DNA of 22,093 bases from Methanobrevibacter sp. GTDB taxonomy: Archaea > Methanobacteriota > Methanobacteria > Methanobacteriales > Methanobacteriaceae. A model generated the notes under the pieces. The model was not told where the DNA came from and ran no database searches. It was given only the letters and a program-made list of their open reading frames with translations. The translations under genes were made by a program, and so were the position numbers. This document shows positions 8,507-15,371 of the stretch, in pieces. Location of the stretch: NCBI GenBank assembly GCA_016838945.1, contig JADLKP010000011.1:1-22093 (forward strand), in the 5' to 3' direction. Positions within the stretch are counted from its first letter, which is position 1. Each line of letters begins with the position of its first letter.

Positions 8507-8929
8507 ATGAAAAGGGATTGGATAATAATTATCGTTTTTGCAATTATCCTAATAGTGGGCGCTTATATGGTCTCTCCTAAAACTGATACCACTATCGATT
8601 GTCATGGGGTTTCCAAATCTTCAAACAAAAGCTATATAATGGTTTCATTGTATTATACTGAAATGGATAATGGAACTCCAAATTATGTGTATCTGCCTAA
8701 TAAACGTATGCTGGCCAATCTAACAGACGAGAAGGGTGAATCTTCGATTCATTTTCTCACTACCGATTCAGCAGGAAGAACTGAGATAAAAGGTTTGAAG
8801 AATGAGATGTACAATCTGACAGTATCCTATGCAGGAGAAAACTTATATAAACCTTCCCAGTGGACGGGTACTGTTGACTTGAGAACCAAGTATTATGTCC
8901 CAAATGGAACTGTAACTATTTGGGTCTAA
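8507..8929 (+). CDS. Small membrane-anchored or secreted Ig-like domain protein, copy A
   Basis: A 140-residue protein. An uncleaved-looking hydrophobic segment at residues 5-23, after MKRDW, points to membrane anchoring or export. The rest is beta-rich. It carries the pattern of the Ig-like units of methanogen adhesin-like proteins: LANLTDEKGESSIHF, then TTDSAGRTEIKGL, then YNLTVSYAGENLYKPSQWTG. Only one unit is present. A cysteine follows the anchor (C32), as in copy B (C33). GAGGTG lies 5 nt before the ATG. This copy is transcribed rightward, opposite to all other members of the duplicated gene set. Likely location: outer face of the cell membrane or wall. No ligand or enzyme activity can be inferred. 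Confidence 0.75.
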   Translation: MKRDWIIIIVFAIILIVGAYMVSPKTDTTIDCHGVSKSSNKSYIMVSLYYTEMDNGTPNYVYLPNKRMLANLTDEKGESSIHFLTTDSAGRTEIKGLKNEMYNLTVSYAGENLYKPSQWTGTVDLRTKYYVPNGTVTIWV

Positions 8930-9067
8930 ATTCGAAATTAAGCAATTATTTATATGAAAATATCATTCTTAAGATAAGGATAGTGTCAGTTTATGGATAG
9001 TCACTTATTCTTTCTTTTCTTTTTATCTTTTTTTCGTTAAAAAAATTAAAATAGGTTTAAAAATTAT

Positions 9068-9081
9068 TTTTTTTTTTTTTT
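9068..9081 (+). terminator. Long T tract after the Ig-like gene A
   Basis: An unbroken run of about 14 T residues lies about 140 nt after the stop codon, preceded by further T/C-rich sequence at about 9008-9035. U-rich tracts suffice for termination in archaea, so this is a plausible terminator of the rightward gene. Confidence 0.4.
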
Positions 9082-9137
9082 ACATTGTAAATAAAGAATT
9101 AAAATCAGTTTAAATCTTCTTTTAAAAAATAATAAGT

Positions 9138-9166
9138 ATTTCATGAATTGAATTTAATCATGAAAT
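9138..9166 (-). terminator. Hairpin directly after the Ig-like gene B stop codon
   Basis: ATTTCATGA (9138-9146) and TCATGAAAT (9158-9166) form a perfect 9-bp stem with an 11-nt loop, one base past the stop codon of the leftward gene. On that strand it is followed by ACTTATTATTTTTTAAAAG, which includes a T6 run, the usual shape of a terminator. Confidence 0.5.
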
Positions 9167-9167
9167 A

Positions 9168-9605
9168 TCATAAATTGAAGTCAAAGTACTTTTGGCTATA
9201 GCTGGTGTTTTGATTTTTCAAATCAACATCCCCTTCCCATCTGGAAGGATTGTAATTGTATTTTCCCTCAAATATGACTGAAACATGATAGTTCCTTTTT
9301 TCAAGGGACATTATTCTGGCCTGTCCCTTAGCATTTGTAGTCATGTTGTAGGATTCAGTCTTGTCTTCATCATCCGTTAGGTTTATGGAAAGCGGCATAT
9401 CCCTTAATGGAATATAGCTGTCAGGGTCTTGAGAGTATTTTGGGCTTTCATTATAAAGCAGAAATACTGTTATATATTCGCCTCTGGAACTTGTGCTGTG
9501 TCCATAGCAAGCTATTTCCGTTTCTATATCATATGTAGGAAAAAGATATGATACAGACAATACTGTAGCTATGATGAGTATCAATATGATTGTTTTCTTT
9601 AACAT
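9168..9605 (-). CDS. Small membrane-anchored or secreted Ig-like domain protein, copy B
   Basis: A 145-residue paralogue of the gene at 8507-8929. A hydrophobic segment at residues 4-22 serves as signal or anchor. The remainder matches copy A in order: a cysteine after the anchor (C33), a YITVFLLYNE strand, SINLTDDEDKTES, TTNAKGQARIMSL, then YHVSVIFEGKYNYNPSRWEG. This is the Ig-like pattern of archaeal adhesin-like proteins. The C-terminal end (NTSYSQKYFDFNL) differs from copy A. No ribosome binding site is seen before the ATG (GCTGCTAAAA), so a short-leader transcript or coupling with the membrane gene 110 bp upstream is possible. It faces copy A tail to tail. Function unknown; surface location is inferred. 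Confidence 0.75.
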   Translation of the reverse strand: MLKKTIILILIIATVLSVSYLFPTYDIETEIACYGHSTSSRGEYITVFLLYNESPKYSQDPDSYIPLRDMPLSINLTDDEDKTESYNMTTNAKGQARIMSLEKRNYHVSVIFEGKYNYNPSRWEGDVDLKNQNTSYSQKYFDFNL

Positions 9606-9715
9606 TTTTAGCAGCTTTTGTTTTTTTATTCTCTAAAATACTCTAATGCATATCATTTCTTTGACTGTTATTATTAAATGATGTGATAGCATATCTTTTC
9701 ATGGAGTGTTATTTT

Positions 9716-10012
9716 CTAAATGATATGAAAATATATCATTTCAATCAGGGCAATTATGAAACACATCACTATTGAAATTATTATGATGTAGGGAGCATGC
9801 TTTCTGTATATCGGAGGTTCCTTCTTAAGCAACAGCAATATGATTCCATAGATAAATCCAACCACTGGAAAGAATATTGAGCAGATGTATCCTATTACCA
9901 CTATGATCTTGTTCGTCAAAGTGAGTTCCTCTTCCTCAGATGCTGTTTCCCCTTCAGCATCCCTTTTCTCTTCCTCTTGGAAAAATTCAGTGTTTTCATT
10001 GTCATCACTCAT
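9716..10012 (-). CDS. Small two-helix membrane protein with acidic N-terminal tail, copy B
   Basis: A 98-residue paralogue of the gene at 7505-7855. The acidic tail is shorter (residues 1-33, rich in Glu), and two hydrophobic helices follow at about 35-60 and 70-95. The shared core runs TNKIIVVIGYICSIFFPVVG, then FIYGIILLL, a charged loop (KKEPPIYRKHAPY), then IIIISIVM. The ATG at 10012 is chosen because the paralogue has the same MS(D/N)D start and the same GATGTG about 10 nt upstream; a GTG 9 nt further up is less likely. It lies between a zinc-ribbon gene and an Ig-like gene on the same strand, so the three may form one leftward unit, although a separate promoter is suggested at 10082-10105. 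Function unknown. Confidence 0.72.
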   Translation of the reverse strand: MSDDNENTEFFQEEEKRDAEGETASEEEELTLTNKIIVVIGYICSIFFPVVGFIYGIILLLLKKEPPIYRKHAPYIIIISIVMCFIIALIEMIYFHII

Positions 10013-10081
10013 TTTTACCACATCAAATCTTTTTTTAGAAAAATTATTTTTAGAGATTGTTTGAATATAATTTTTTTAAGT

Positions 10082-10105
10082 CTTATAAACATAAGTTTTG
10101 AACAT
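10082..10105 (-). promoter_or_regulatory. Putative promoter of membrane gene B (TATA box plus conserved GAACAT element)
   Basis: Leftward, GTTTATAAG (10090-10082) lies 70 bp before the ATG at 10012, with ATGTTCAAAA (10105-10096) just upstream. The arrangement matches the site before paralogue A at nearly identical spacing. Confidence 0.5.
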
Positions 10106-10198
10106 GATTTAAAATATTTGCAATTTTAAGTTAAAATTTTGAATAAAAATAGAAATAATTGTCATTTTCATAGAAACTATAATTCATTAAAAATAGAT

Positions 10199-10218
10199 TG
10201 ATTTCATGCTTGAAATCA
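10199..10218 (-). terminator. Hairpin with T run downstream of zinc-ribbon gene B
   Basis: TGATTTCA (10199-10206) and TGAAATCA (10211-10218) form a perfect 8-bp stem with a 4-nt loop. On the leftward strand it is followed by ATCTATTTTTAATG, giving a terminator-like end about 90 nt after the stop codon and beyond the tandem repeat. Confidence 0.45.
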
Positions 10219-10240
10219 TGTGAAAATTATTTAGATTTTT

Positions 10241-10314
10241 CATGATTTCATAGGACAAAGTTTAGTTGCTATGATTTCATGATTTCATAGGACAAAGTTT
10301 AGTTGCTATGATCT
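10241..10314 (-). repeat. Tandem 37-bp duplication spanning the stop codon of zinc-ribbon gene B
   Basis: Two units, 10241-10277 and 10278-10314, differ at a single base (CATGATTTCATAGGACAAAG, then TTTAGTTGCTATGATTT or ...ATCT). Read leftward, the first unit holds the last two codons and the TAG stop; the second repeats them outside the gene. The near identity points to a recent duplication. Confidence 0.9.
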
Positions 10315-10986
10315 TTCTTCGCTGTAGATTATCTTATCTACAACTAGCTTATTTCCACATATGGGACATATCTCATCCTCATCTATAAAGCTGATTTCCT
10401 TCATGCAATTTGGGCATATGTTTCTTTTGATTCTCTGGTCATTCAATCTTGTGAAGAAATTTTCATTCTTTATGCTTATTATGCATTCTGTTTTTTTGAA
10501 GCTATTGATTCTATGATTCAGGTATTCAATCATGATATGGTTCTTGTCCTCCAAGAGTTCATAGTCAGTGGTGAAATTATTTATCAGGTCCTTGAAATAC
10601 CGTTCATTTTCCAATAGGAAATAATAGATTTCCAAAACGGATCTCCTTTTTTTGATAAGCCCCTGCAGCTTCTTTGATCTCATGTATTTCTCTTCTATGA
10701 AATGGCGCTTATCGATTAGGCTGTTCTTGAGTAGGCTTATGGCTTCTTTGCAGTCATATAGGCAGTTCTCCATATCAATTTCATAAACCTGGATGTTCCT
10801 ATTGCAGTTTGTGCAGAATGTCTCCTTGATGATTCCTGTAAGCAGTGAGAATTTGCTCTCTTCCATTGCTAAATTGGCACTGCTTGCCACTTTGAGTTCA
10901 TTCTCATGGTTCAGGTAAAAAAACAGATTAAGGCTTATCAGCTTGGAGTTGCACTTTTCGCATCTGTATATTATGTGGTGTGTCAT
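10306..10986 (-). CDS. Zinc-ribbon protein, copy B (unrecognised family)
   Basis: A 226-residue paralogue of the gene at 6537-7217. The CxxC knuckles lie at C9/C12, C58/C61, C191/C194 and C207/C210, nearly the same positions as in copy A. The helical middle is more basic (KKRRS near 112-116), with extra cysteines at 75 and 79. The ATG at 10986 is chosen over the TTG 12 nt upstream: it gives exactly the length and MTHH start of copy A and has GGTGAT 4 nt before it. The last two codons and stop are duplicated in a 37-bp tandem repeat. The gene heads a leftward series (zinc ribbon, membrane protein, Ig-like protein). The zinc sites may serve nucleic-acid or protein binding; no function is known to me. 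Confidence 0.8.
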   Translation of the reverse strand: MTHHIIYRCEKCNSKLISLNLFFYLNHENELKVASSANLAMEESKFSLLTGIIKETFCTNCNRNIQVYEIDMENCLYDCKEAISLLKNSLIDKRHFIEEKYMRSKKLQGLIKKRRSVLEIYYFLLENERYFKDLINNFTTDYELLEDKNHIMIEYLNHRINSFKKTECIISIKNENFFTRLNDQRIKRNICPNCMKEISFIDEDEICPICGNKLVVDKIIYSEERS

Positions 10987-11445
10987 TTCCATCACCAATC
11001 CTCTCTGAGTATTGTTTTCGCATGTCTATTTTCCTTTATCTCCATTTTGAATATTTATAATTGAGTTTTGAATCTTTTTTAATATTCTTAATAATTTTTG
11101 ATTGGAAATTAAACAAAAACAGAAAAATAGAGTGTTTTTTTATAAGTTTATTAAATTTATAAAATTAAAATTTAGAGGGCTATTCATTGGATGGATATTT
11201 TTTCAGAATTATTGACATTTTTTAGACAAAATCAGATTTTTTAAATGGGGTGATTGTTGATGAAATTTTTTTTATTGTAAAAAGTTTGTTATTTAAAGTT
11301 TTTTTTCTGTTTTTTATCTTAGCATCTATTGGATTATATTTAACTCTCTATTCTTTAGTGTATTACATATTTTAGACACTTTTGGTATTGTATCTTTTTT
11401 GCATTATGTGATGTCTTTTTGATACTTTTAAATATCTTTAAATAA
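10987..11445. other. A+T-rich intergenic region
   Basis: No gene is visible. A leftward TATA-like box, TTATAAATAT (11060-11051), lies about 65 bp before the zinc-ribbon B start and could be its promoter. The rest is long T and A runs. The right end leads into the ruined ATPase gene without an identifiable start codon or ribosome binding site. Confidence 0.4.
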
Positions 11446-12596
11446 ACTGAAGATCAATTCTTCAATAGAGAAAGGGATATAATCTTTTTGACTAAACTCC
11501 TAGATTCCACAAAGGATGAAATTCCACCTGCATTATTATTGACTGGAATTCGAGGTGTTGGAAAAACAGCTCTTGTGAATAAACTTAAGAACAACTTAAA
11601 GAAAGATTATTTGATCATTTATCTGGATTTATCCTCTTCAAACAATTATCAAGAGTATAAATTAAGTCGCATGGCATTCATGCAATTATTTTATAAGAGA
11701 ATTATAGAGGCCTCAAAGGAATATGGCTTAAAAACCATAGATAAGCAAATAGAAAGTTGGTTTAAGACTCATAATATTTCATAAAAAACATATTTGATGT
11801 AGATGAAGTTCCGGTACCTATTGTTGGCTTTGAGGAGGATTATGCTAAATTAGCGGATTTTGTAATGAATTTGCCTAGAAAAATCTATGAAAAATATTCT
11901 GATGAGATGGATGGAGTCCTGATTTTTTGATGAATTTCAGTTAATAAAGGATTTGGATGATGAAACAAATGGTTTCTTATGGTATTTGAGAAGCTTTATA
12001 CAAAAAGAGAAAAACGTTTCCTATACTTTTACTGGAAGCATGAGCATAGGAGATAGTCTTTTAGGAGAGATAAATGGTGCAAAAGGAGCATTTGGTGGCA
12101 GAATGCTTACATATCAAATAGAACCGTTTTCATATGAGACAACTAAAAGATACTTGATTGAAAGGGCAGGCCATTTGGAGTTTAGTGAAGATGGCTTTGA
12201 AAGATTCTATAAATGCACTAGAGGCATTCCATTCTATATAAATACATTTGTAAGATTTTTAATGCCTGGTGAAATATTGGATAATGAAAAGGTTTCTCTA
12301 GAATTTGCTAATGTTTTGCCATTTTTATCAATTAATCTGATAAATGATTGGAAGAACTTAAGCAAGCAATAGCAGAAGATCATCACCACACTATTGGATG
12401 AGCCCTTAAGAAGGGTGGACATTGCTAAGAAGTTAGATGTAACCAGTGGAGGAATAGGCGGATCTTTGAATAATCTATTGAATAAAGGGTTAATAATGTA
12501 TGAGGAATCTCGTTATGCCGTTTCAGATAGGATTTTAAGTCATGGCTAAAGAATGAGTATGGTAGAAGAGGAGTTTACCCTTATAGGGATTTTTAA
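11446..12596 (+). pseudogene. Decayed archaeal AAA ATPase (PF01637/DUF234-like) gene
   Basis: Joining reading frames restores about 380 residues of an archaeal-type ATPase. In order: FFNRERDIIFLTKLL; Walker A GIRGVGKT (11545-11568); a Walker B region VLIFDEFQ (about 11914-11940); a sensor-like YTFTGSMS; and a C-terminal winged helix (LRRVDIAKKLDVTSGG, from about 12404). It ends KNEYGRRGVYPYRDF at the TAA at 12594. The lesions are a missing start (the frame opens after a TAA at 11443), a one-base loss near T3 at 11777-11779, a one-base gain in T6 at 11923-11928, a nonsense TAG at 12370-12372, and a one-base loss near 12543. With five lesions this is real decay, not one sequencing slip. The family is multicopy in methanogens and often linked to mobile or defence regions; the original partner is unknown. 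Confidence 0.85.
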
Positions 12597-12610
12597 TAAG
12601 ATAATTGCTT

Positions 12611-12678
12611 TTCATTACAGTATTTATATATTTTTCATTACAGTGATTATATATTTTCTATTACAGTATTATATTTTT
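12611..12678. repeat. Three short tandem repeats of about 22-23 bp
   Basis: Units start at 12611, 12634 and 12656. Each contains TTC(T)ATTACAGT followed by an A/T run such as ATTTATATATTT. They lie between the end of the ATPase pseudogene and the end of the leftward GGCT gene, so they sit in 3' untranslated sequence from either side. Role unknown. Confidence 0.75.
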
Positions 12679-12726
12679 ATTAAGGAAAATATCTGTTTTT
12701 TTCCAATTGTAATTTAAAAAATATGT

Positions 12727-12767
12727 ATAGTTGTTTTGGGAATAAATTTATTCCCTAATGCAACTAT
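12727..12767 (-). terminator. Compound hairpin over the stop codon of the GGCT fusion gene
   Basis: The outer stem ATAGTTG/CAACTAT (12727-12733, 12761-12767) encloses an inner palindrome GGGAATAAATTTATTCCC (12738-12755). The inner part includes the last codon and TAA of the leftward gene. On that strand a T6 run follows about 20 nt later. A transcription or RNA-processing signal is likely. Confidence 0.5.
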
Positions 12768-14175
12768 CAAGGTAATTATTAATGTCTTCTTCAGACATTT
12801 CGCTCCAGTTTTCCCTGATTCCTCTTTTAAGAGTGTTCAAGTATTCCTCGCAAGGTTCGTTATAATCTCTCAATTCAATGTTGGTTATGGTACGCATTTC
12901 GATTCCGTCCATTTCTCCAAGGACTATGATGTCTTCGTACCAGCTTCCTTGTCCATTTGGATAGCGTCCGCAGTTTTCTTCTGCAGCCACGTGCTTGAAT
13001 TGGTCTTTTGTAATGAGATAAGCGACTCCCAATGCATGTCCTTTCTTGCTTGTATCCAAGAATGATACTCCGCATCCGTTCCATGATCCTGAATGGTTTC
13101 CGAAGTACATGTCGTATGGGATGTCTATTGTCCTTTTTTCAAGAGGGGCAGTTGTGTCATAGCAAGCTTCGTTATAGGAACCTCCATCCTCAAAGCATCC
13201 TCCTTCGATGTAGGTAAGGAATCTTTCTTCAAGCATGTTGCTTCCATAGGATACATACCAGATGTATTCCTTCCATGAATCTATTTTTTCAAGTCCTTCT
13301 GTGTCTTGAGCGTATTCATAGATGTAAGCCAAGTCATTGCCTGTTGTAATTTCGCATTTGCGAATGTAAAGGCTTCCTTCTCCTTCAAGCATGTCTATTG
13401 AAGGCATGTCCTCATTTGGAACTTCGTAAAGTTCCCCAATGATTCTTGCATTTCCAGGTATAATTGCAGGATAGTATCCTCCTACATTATACATGTCATA
13501 TCCTTCAATGGCAGCTTTTCCAAGGCATTTGCTGTTTTCAAGGAAATGGTGGTTGCTTTCTCCAGTCATAAGTGTTCCGTAAACGAACACTTTTCTAGTG
13601 CTAAAGTATTCGTTTATTTCAAGTATGTCTTCCTTGTAGTCTTCTCCCCAAGTGCCTTTGAAGGCTTCCTGCTCTTCACTAGCATCAAATTCAACCATGA
13701 TATTCAATATCATTTCTGTGAATTTTGAATTTAAGTCTGGGTGAAGATCAATGAATTCTCGAAGCCCACCTTTCATAAAGATGTTTAAGGCTTCGATTTG
13801 TCCTTGAAGGGATTCGTATCCATGGCCAGTTAAGTTTCTGCAGCAGCATCTTTCTAATCCATGGATTAGTGGAGTTTCTATCTTTTGTCTTAATTCAGAA
13901 TCTCCTGTTAAGTATGCTTTCATGAGAATGGATGAGCAGATGTAAGTTGGCTCATGGCAGAAGTCCACCCTTGCATCTGATGGGATTTCATAGGTGGAAA
14001 ATAGTTTAAAGCTGCCATCTGAGTCTTGGAAATCTAATATGGTGTTTAGATTTTCCATCCATTCAGAGTTTGCAGAATCAGCTTTTTCATCAAGGAAGTC
14101 CTTGAGTGATGATTTCATTTCGTAAAGTTCATCAAAGTTAGGTTCGTTTAATCTAGTTAATTTAAAAGTGGTCAT
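12748..14175 (-). CDS. Three-part fusion: helical barrel-like domain plus two gamma-glutamylcyclotransferase-like domains
   Basis: A soluble 475-residue protein. Residues 1-190 are helical with a QDSDGSFKL turn and an HEPTYICSSILMKAY helix, reminiscent of prenyltransferase/squalene-cyclase alpha-barrel repeats. Residues 195-290 form a GGCT/AIG2-like unit: VFVYGTLMTGESNHHFL, PAIIPG, GELYEV and LEGEGSLYIR, with E264 in the position of the catalytic acid. Residues 305-435 form a second unit: YVSYGSNMLEERF (310-314 is YGSNM), ALGVAYLITKDQF, then AAEENCGRYPNGQGSWY with E399/E400. GGCT-fold enzymes cyclise gamma-glutamyl amines to 5-oxoproline; the substrate here is unknown. GGAGATGAT lies 3 nt before the ATG. 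It is divergent from another gene with a GGCT-like start, and the 192-bp gap probably serves both. A metabolic or defence role cannot be told apart from sequence. Confidence 0.75.
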   Translation of the reverse strand: MTTFKLTRLNEPNFDELYEMKSSLKDFLDEKADSANSEWMENLNTILDFQDSDGSFKLFSTYEIPSDARVDFCHEPTYICSSILMKAYLTGDSELRQKIETPLIHGLERCCCRNLTGHGYESLQGQIEALNIFMKGGLREFIDLHPDLNSKFTEMILNIMVEFDASEEQEAFKGTWGEDYKEDILEINEYFSTRKVFVYGTLMTGESNHHFLENSKCLGKAAIEGYDMYNVGGYYPAIIPGNARIIGELYEVPNEDMPSIDMLEGEGSLYIRKCEITTGNDLAYIYEYAQDTEGLEKIDSWKEYIWYVSYGSNMLEERFLTYIEGGCFEDGGSYNEACYDTTAPLEKRTIDIPYDMYFGNHSGSWNGCGVSFLDTSKKGHALGVAYLITKDQFKHVAAEENCGRYPNGQGSWYEDIIVLGEMDGIEMRTITNIELRDYNEPCEEYLNTLKRGIRENWSEMSEEDINNYLDSCIRE

Positions 14176-14367
14176 GTTATCATCTCCGTGATTTTTTTGT
14201 ATAAATAAAGCTTTGGTGTAATTTTTAAAAGCTTGTTACAAGAAATGGTGTTACTCTTATAACATTATTTATATCTTTTTAATAGTATATATACTTTTTG
14301 GTTTTGAGCAATTAGTGATATAGAAATATTTTAAAACATAAATATATTTATTATTAGGGTGATAGTA
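14176..14367. promoter_or_regulatory. Divergent promoter region
   Basis: This gap separates the leftward GGCT fusion from the rightward GGCT/HEPN gene. A leftward TATAAATA (14273-14266) and a rightward palindromic TATA-like AGTATATATACT (14284-14295) stand back to back about 11 bp apart. GTTAC occurs twice (14235 and 14250). A shared regulator is possible but not shown. Confidence 0.45.
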
Positions 14368-15357
14368 ATGTCAAATTCAAATTCTAAAAATAATATGGGA
14401 TTAAATAACAGTAATCAAAACAAAAGCGATAATTGTGATAATGATGGATTTCAAAAGACAAAAGCGAAACCATTAAGATTCAATAACAATTATGATCTAC
14501 CTTTTTTTGCATATGGGATATTTAAGCCTGGACAATTGGCGTATTCAAGAATAGAGAAATTTGTTGATGTTGGAAAAACAGATAAAAATCCAAGAATAAT
14601 ACCTTATAAAATGATAACAAGAGATGGTGTCCCATTAATTGACGATAAAGAAAACAACGGATATACAAGGGGCTATTTGATATATTTTAAAGACGGATCT
14701 GAAAAACATGCTTATCATACAATCAGCAGAACTCAAGGAGATGCATTGTATGATTGGAAAGAAATTGAAGTTGATGATGACAAATTTAATGTTTTAGTAG
14801 GTTTGAATCTTAATAGGGGAATTCCTGAAAATGAGAATGCCCTCTATGATTTTAGAGGGGAAAAAGACCCTTTGTTTACTCATACAATTAGAAGAGTGGG
14901 AAAAACAGTTAAGGAATTGGAAAATGATGAGAAAATTATGGAAGATTATGATAAAAAATTTAGTACTAATATTCAAAACTTTTTCAAGATACAAATGGAT
15001 TATATGCTGTTATGGGCTGCAATTGAAAGGTATGCTAGCTTAAAATATGATATTGGCAAAGATGTAAAGGCACAATTTGCCAATGAATATAGTGATATTA
15101 TCAGACAGGTTATAAAAGATAATGTTAATGAAGAGAGGAGGGTTTATAATTCAGATACCCTTTGGTGCAATAAATTAGATCAAGATGATGCAGTCGGGTC
15201 CATGTTTTATTATTATACAATTCGATGTAATGTTGTACATAATGGAAAAGATTTTCAAATTTTTGATTTTGATTTACTTAAAAAGTCTTTGATTGAATTA
15301 TATAAAATATTTAAACAGGTTTATGATAAAACCTTTAAAAAGGATAAAAGAATTTAA
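14368..15357 (+). CDS. GGCT-like plus HEPN-like two-domain protein (putative ribonuclease effector)
   Basis: A 329-residue soluble protein. Residues 1-35 are a disordered Asn/Ser/Lys tail. Residues 44-150 look GGCT-like (LPFFAYGIFKPGQLAYSRIE, then GYTRGYLIYF, then ALYDWKEIEV); the usual catalytic Glu is not clear, so this part may bind rather than catalyse. Residues 200-325 are helical and end with YYYTIRCNVVHNGKDF. R286 and H291 form the Rx4H motif of HEPN domains, many of which are metal-independent RNases in toxin and defence systems. The ATG at 14368 is the start (GGGTGAT 5 nt upstream); the GTG at 14359 belongs to the ribosome binding site. The helicase gene follows after 14 nt, so both are probably one operon. 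The HEPN assignment is moderately sure; RNase activity is inference. Confidence 0.7.
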   Translation: MSNSNSKNNMGLNNSNQNKSDNCDNDGFQKTKAKPLRFNNNYDLPFFAYGIFKPGQLAYSRIEKFVDVGKTDKNPRIIPYKMITRDGVPLIDDKENNGYTRGYLIYFKDGSEKHAYHTISRTQGDALYDWKEIEVDDDKFNVLVGLNLNRGIPENENALYDFRGEKDPLFTHTIRRVGKTVKELENDEKIMEDYDKKFSTNIQNFFKIQMDYMLLWAAIERYASLKYDIGKDVKAQFANEYSDIIRQVIKDNVNEERRVYNSDTLWCNKLDQDDAVGSMFYYYTIRCNVVHNGKDFQIFDFDLLKKSLIELYKIFKQVYDKTFKKDKRI

Positions 15358-15371
15358 TTGAAGGTTTTATT

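Noticed and set aside
11488..12372. Two separate small ATPase-like genes (11488-11784 and 11953-12372)
   Set aside because: Both are fragments of one interrupted gene: joined with the middle frame they give a continuous ATPase, so a single pseudogene is called.
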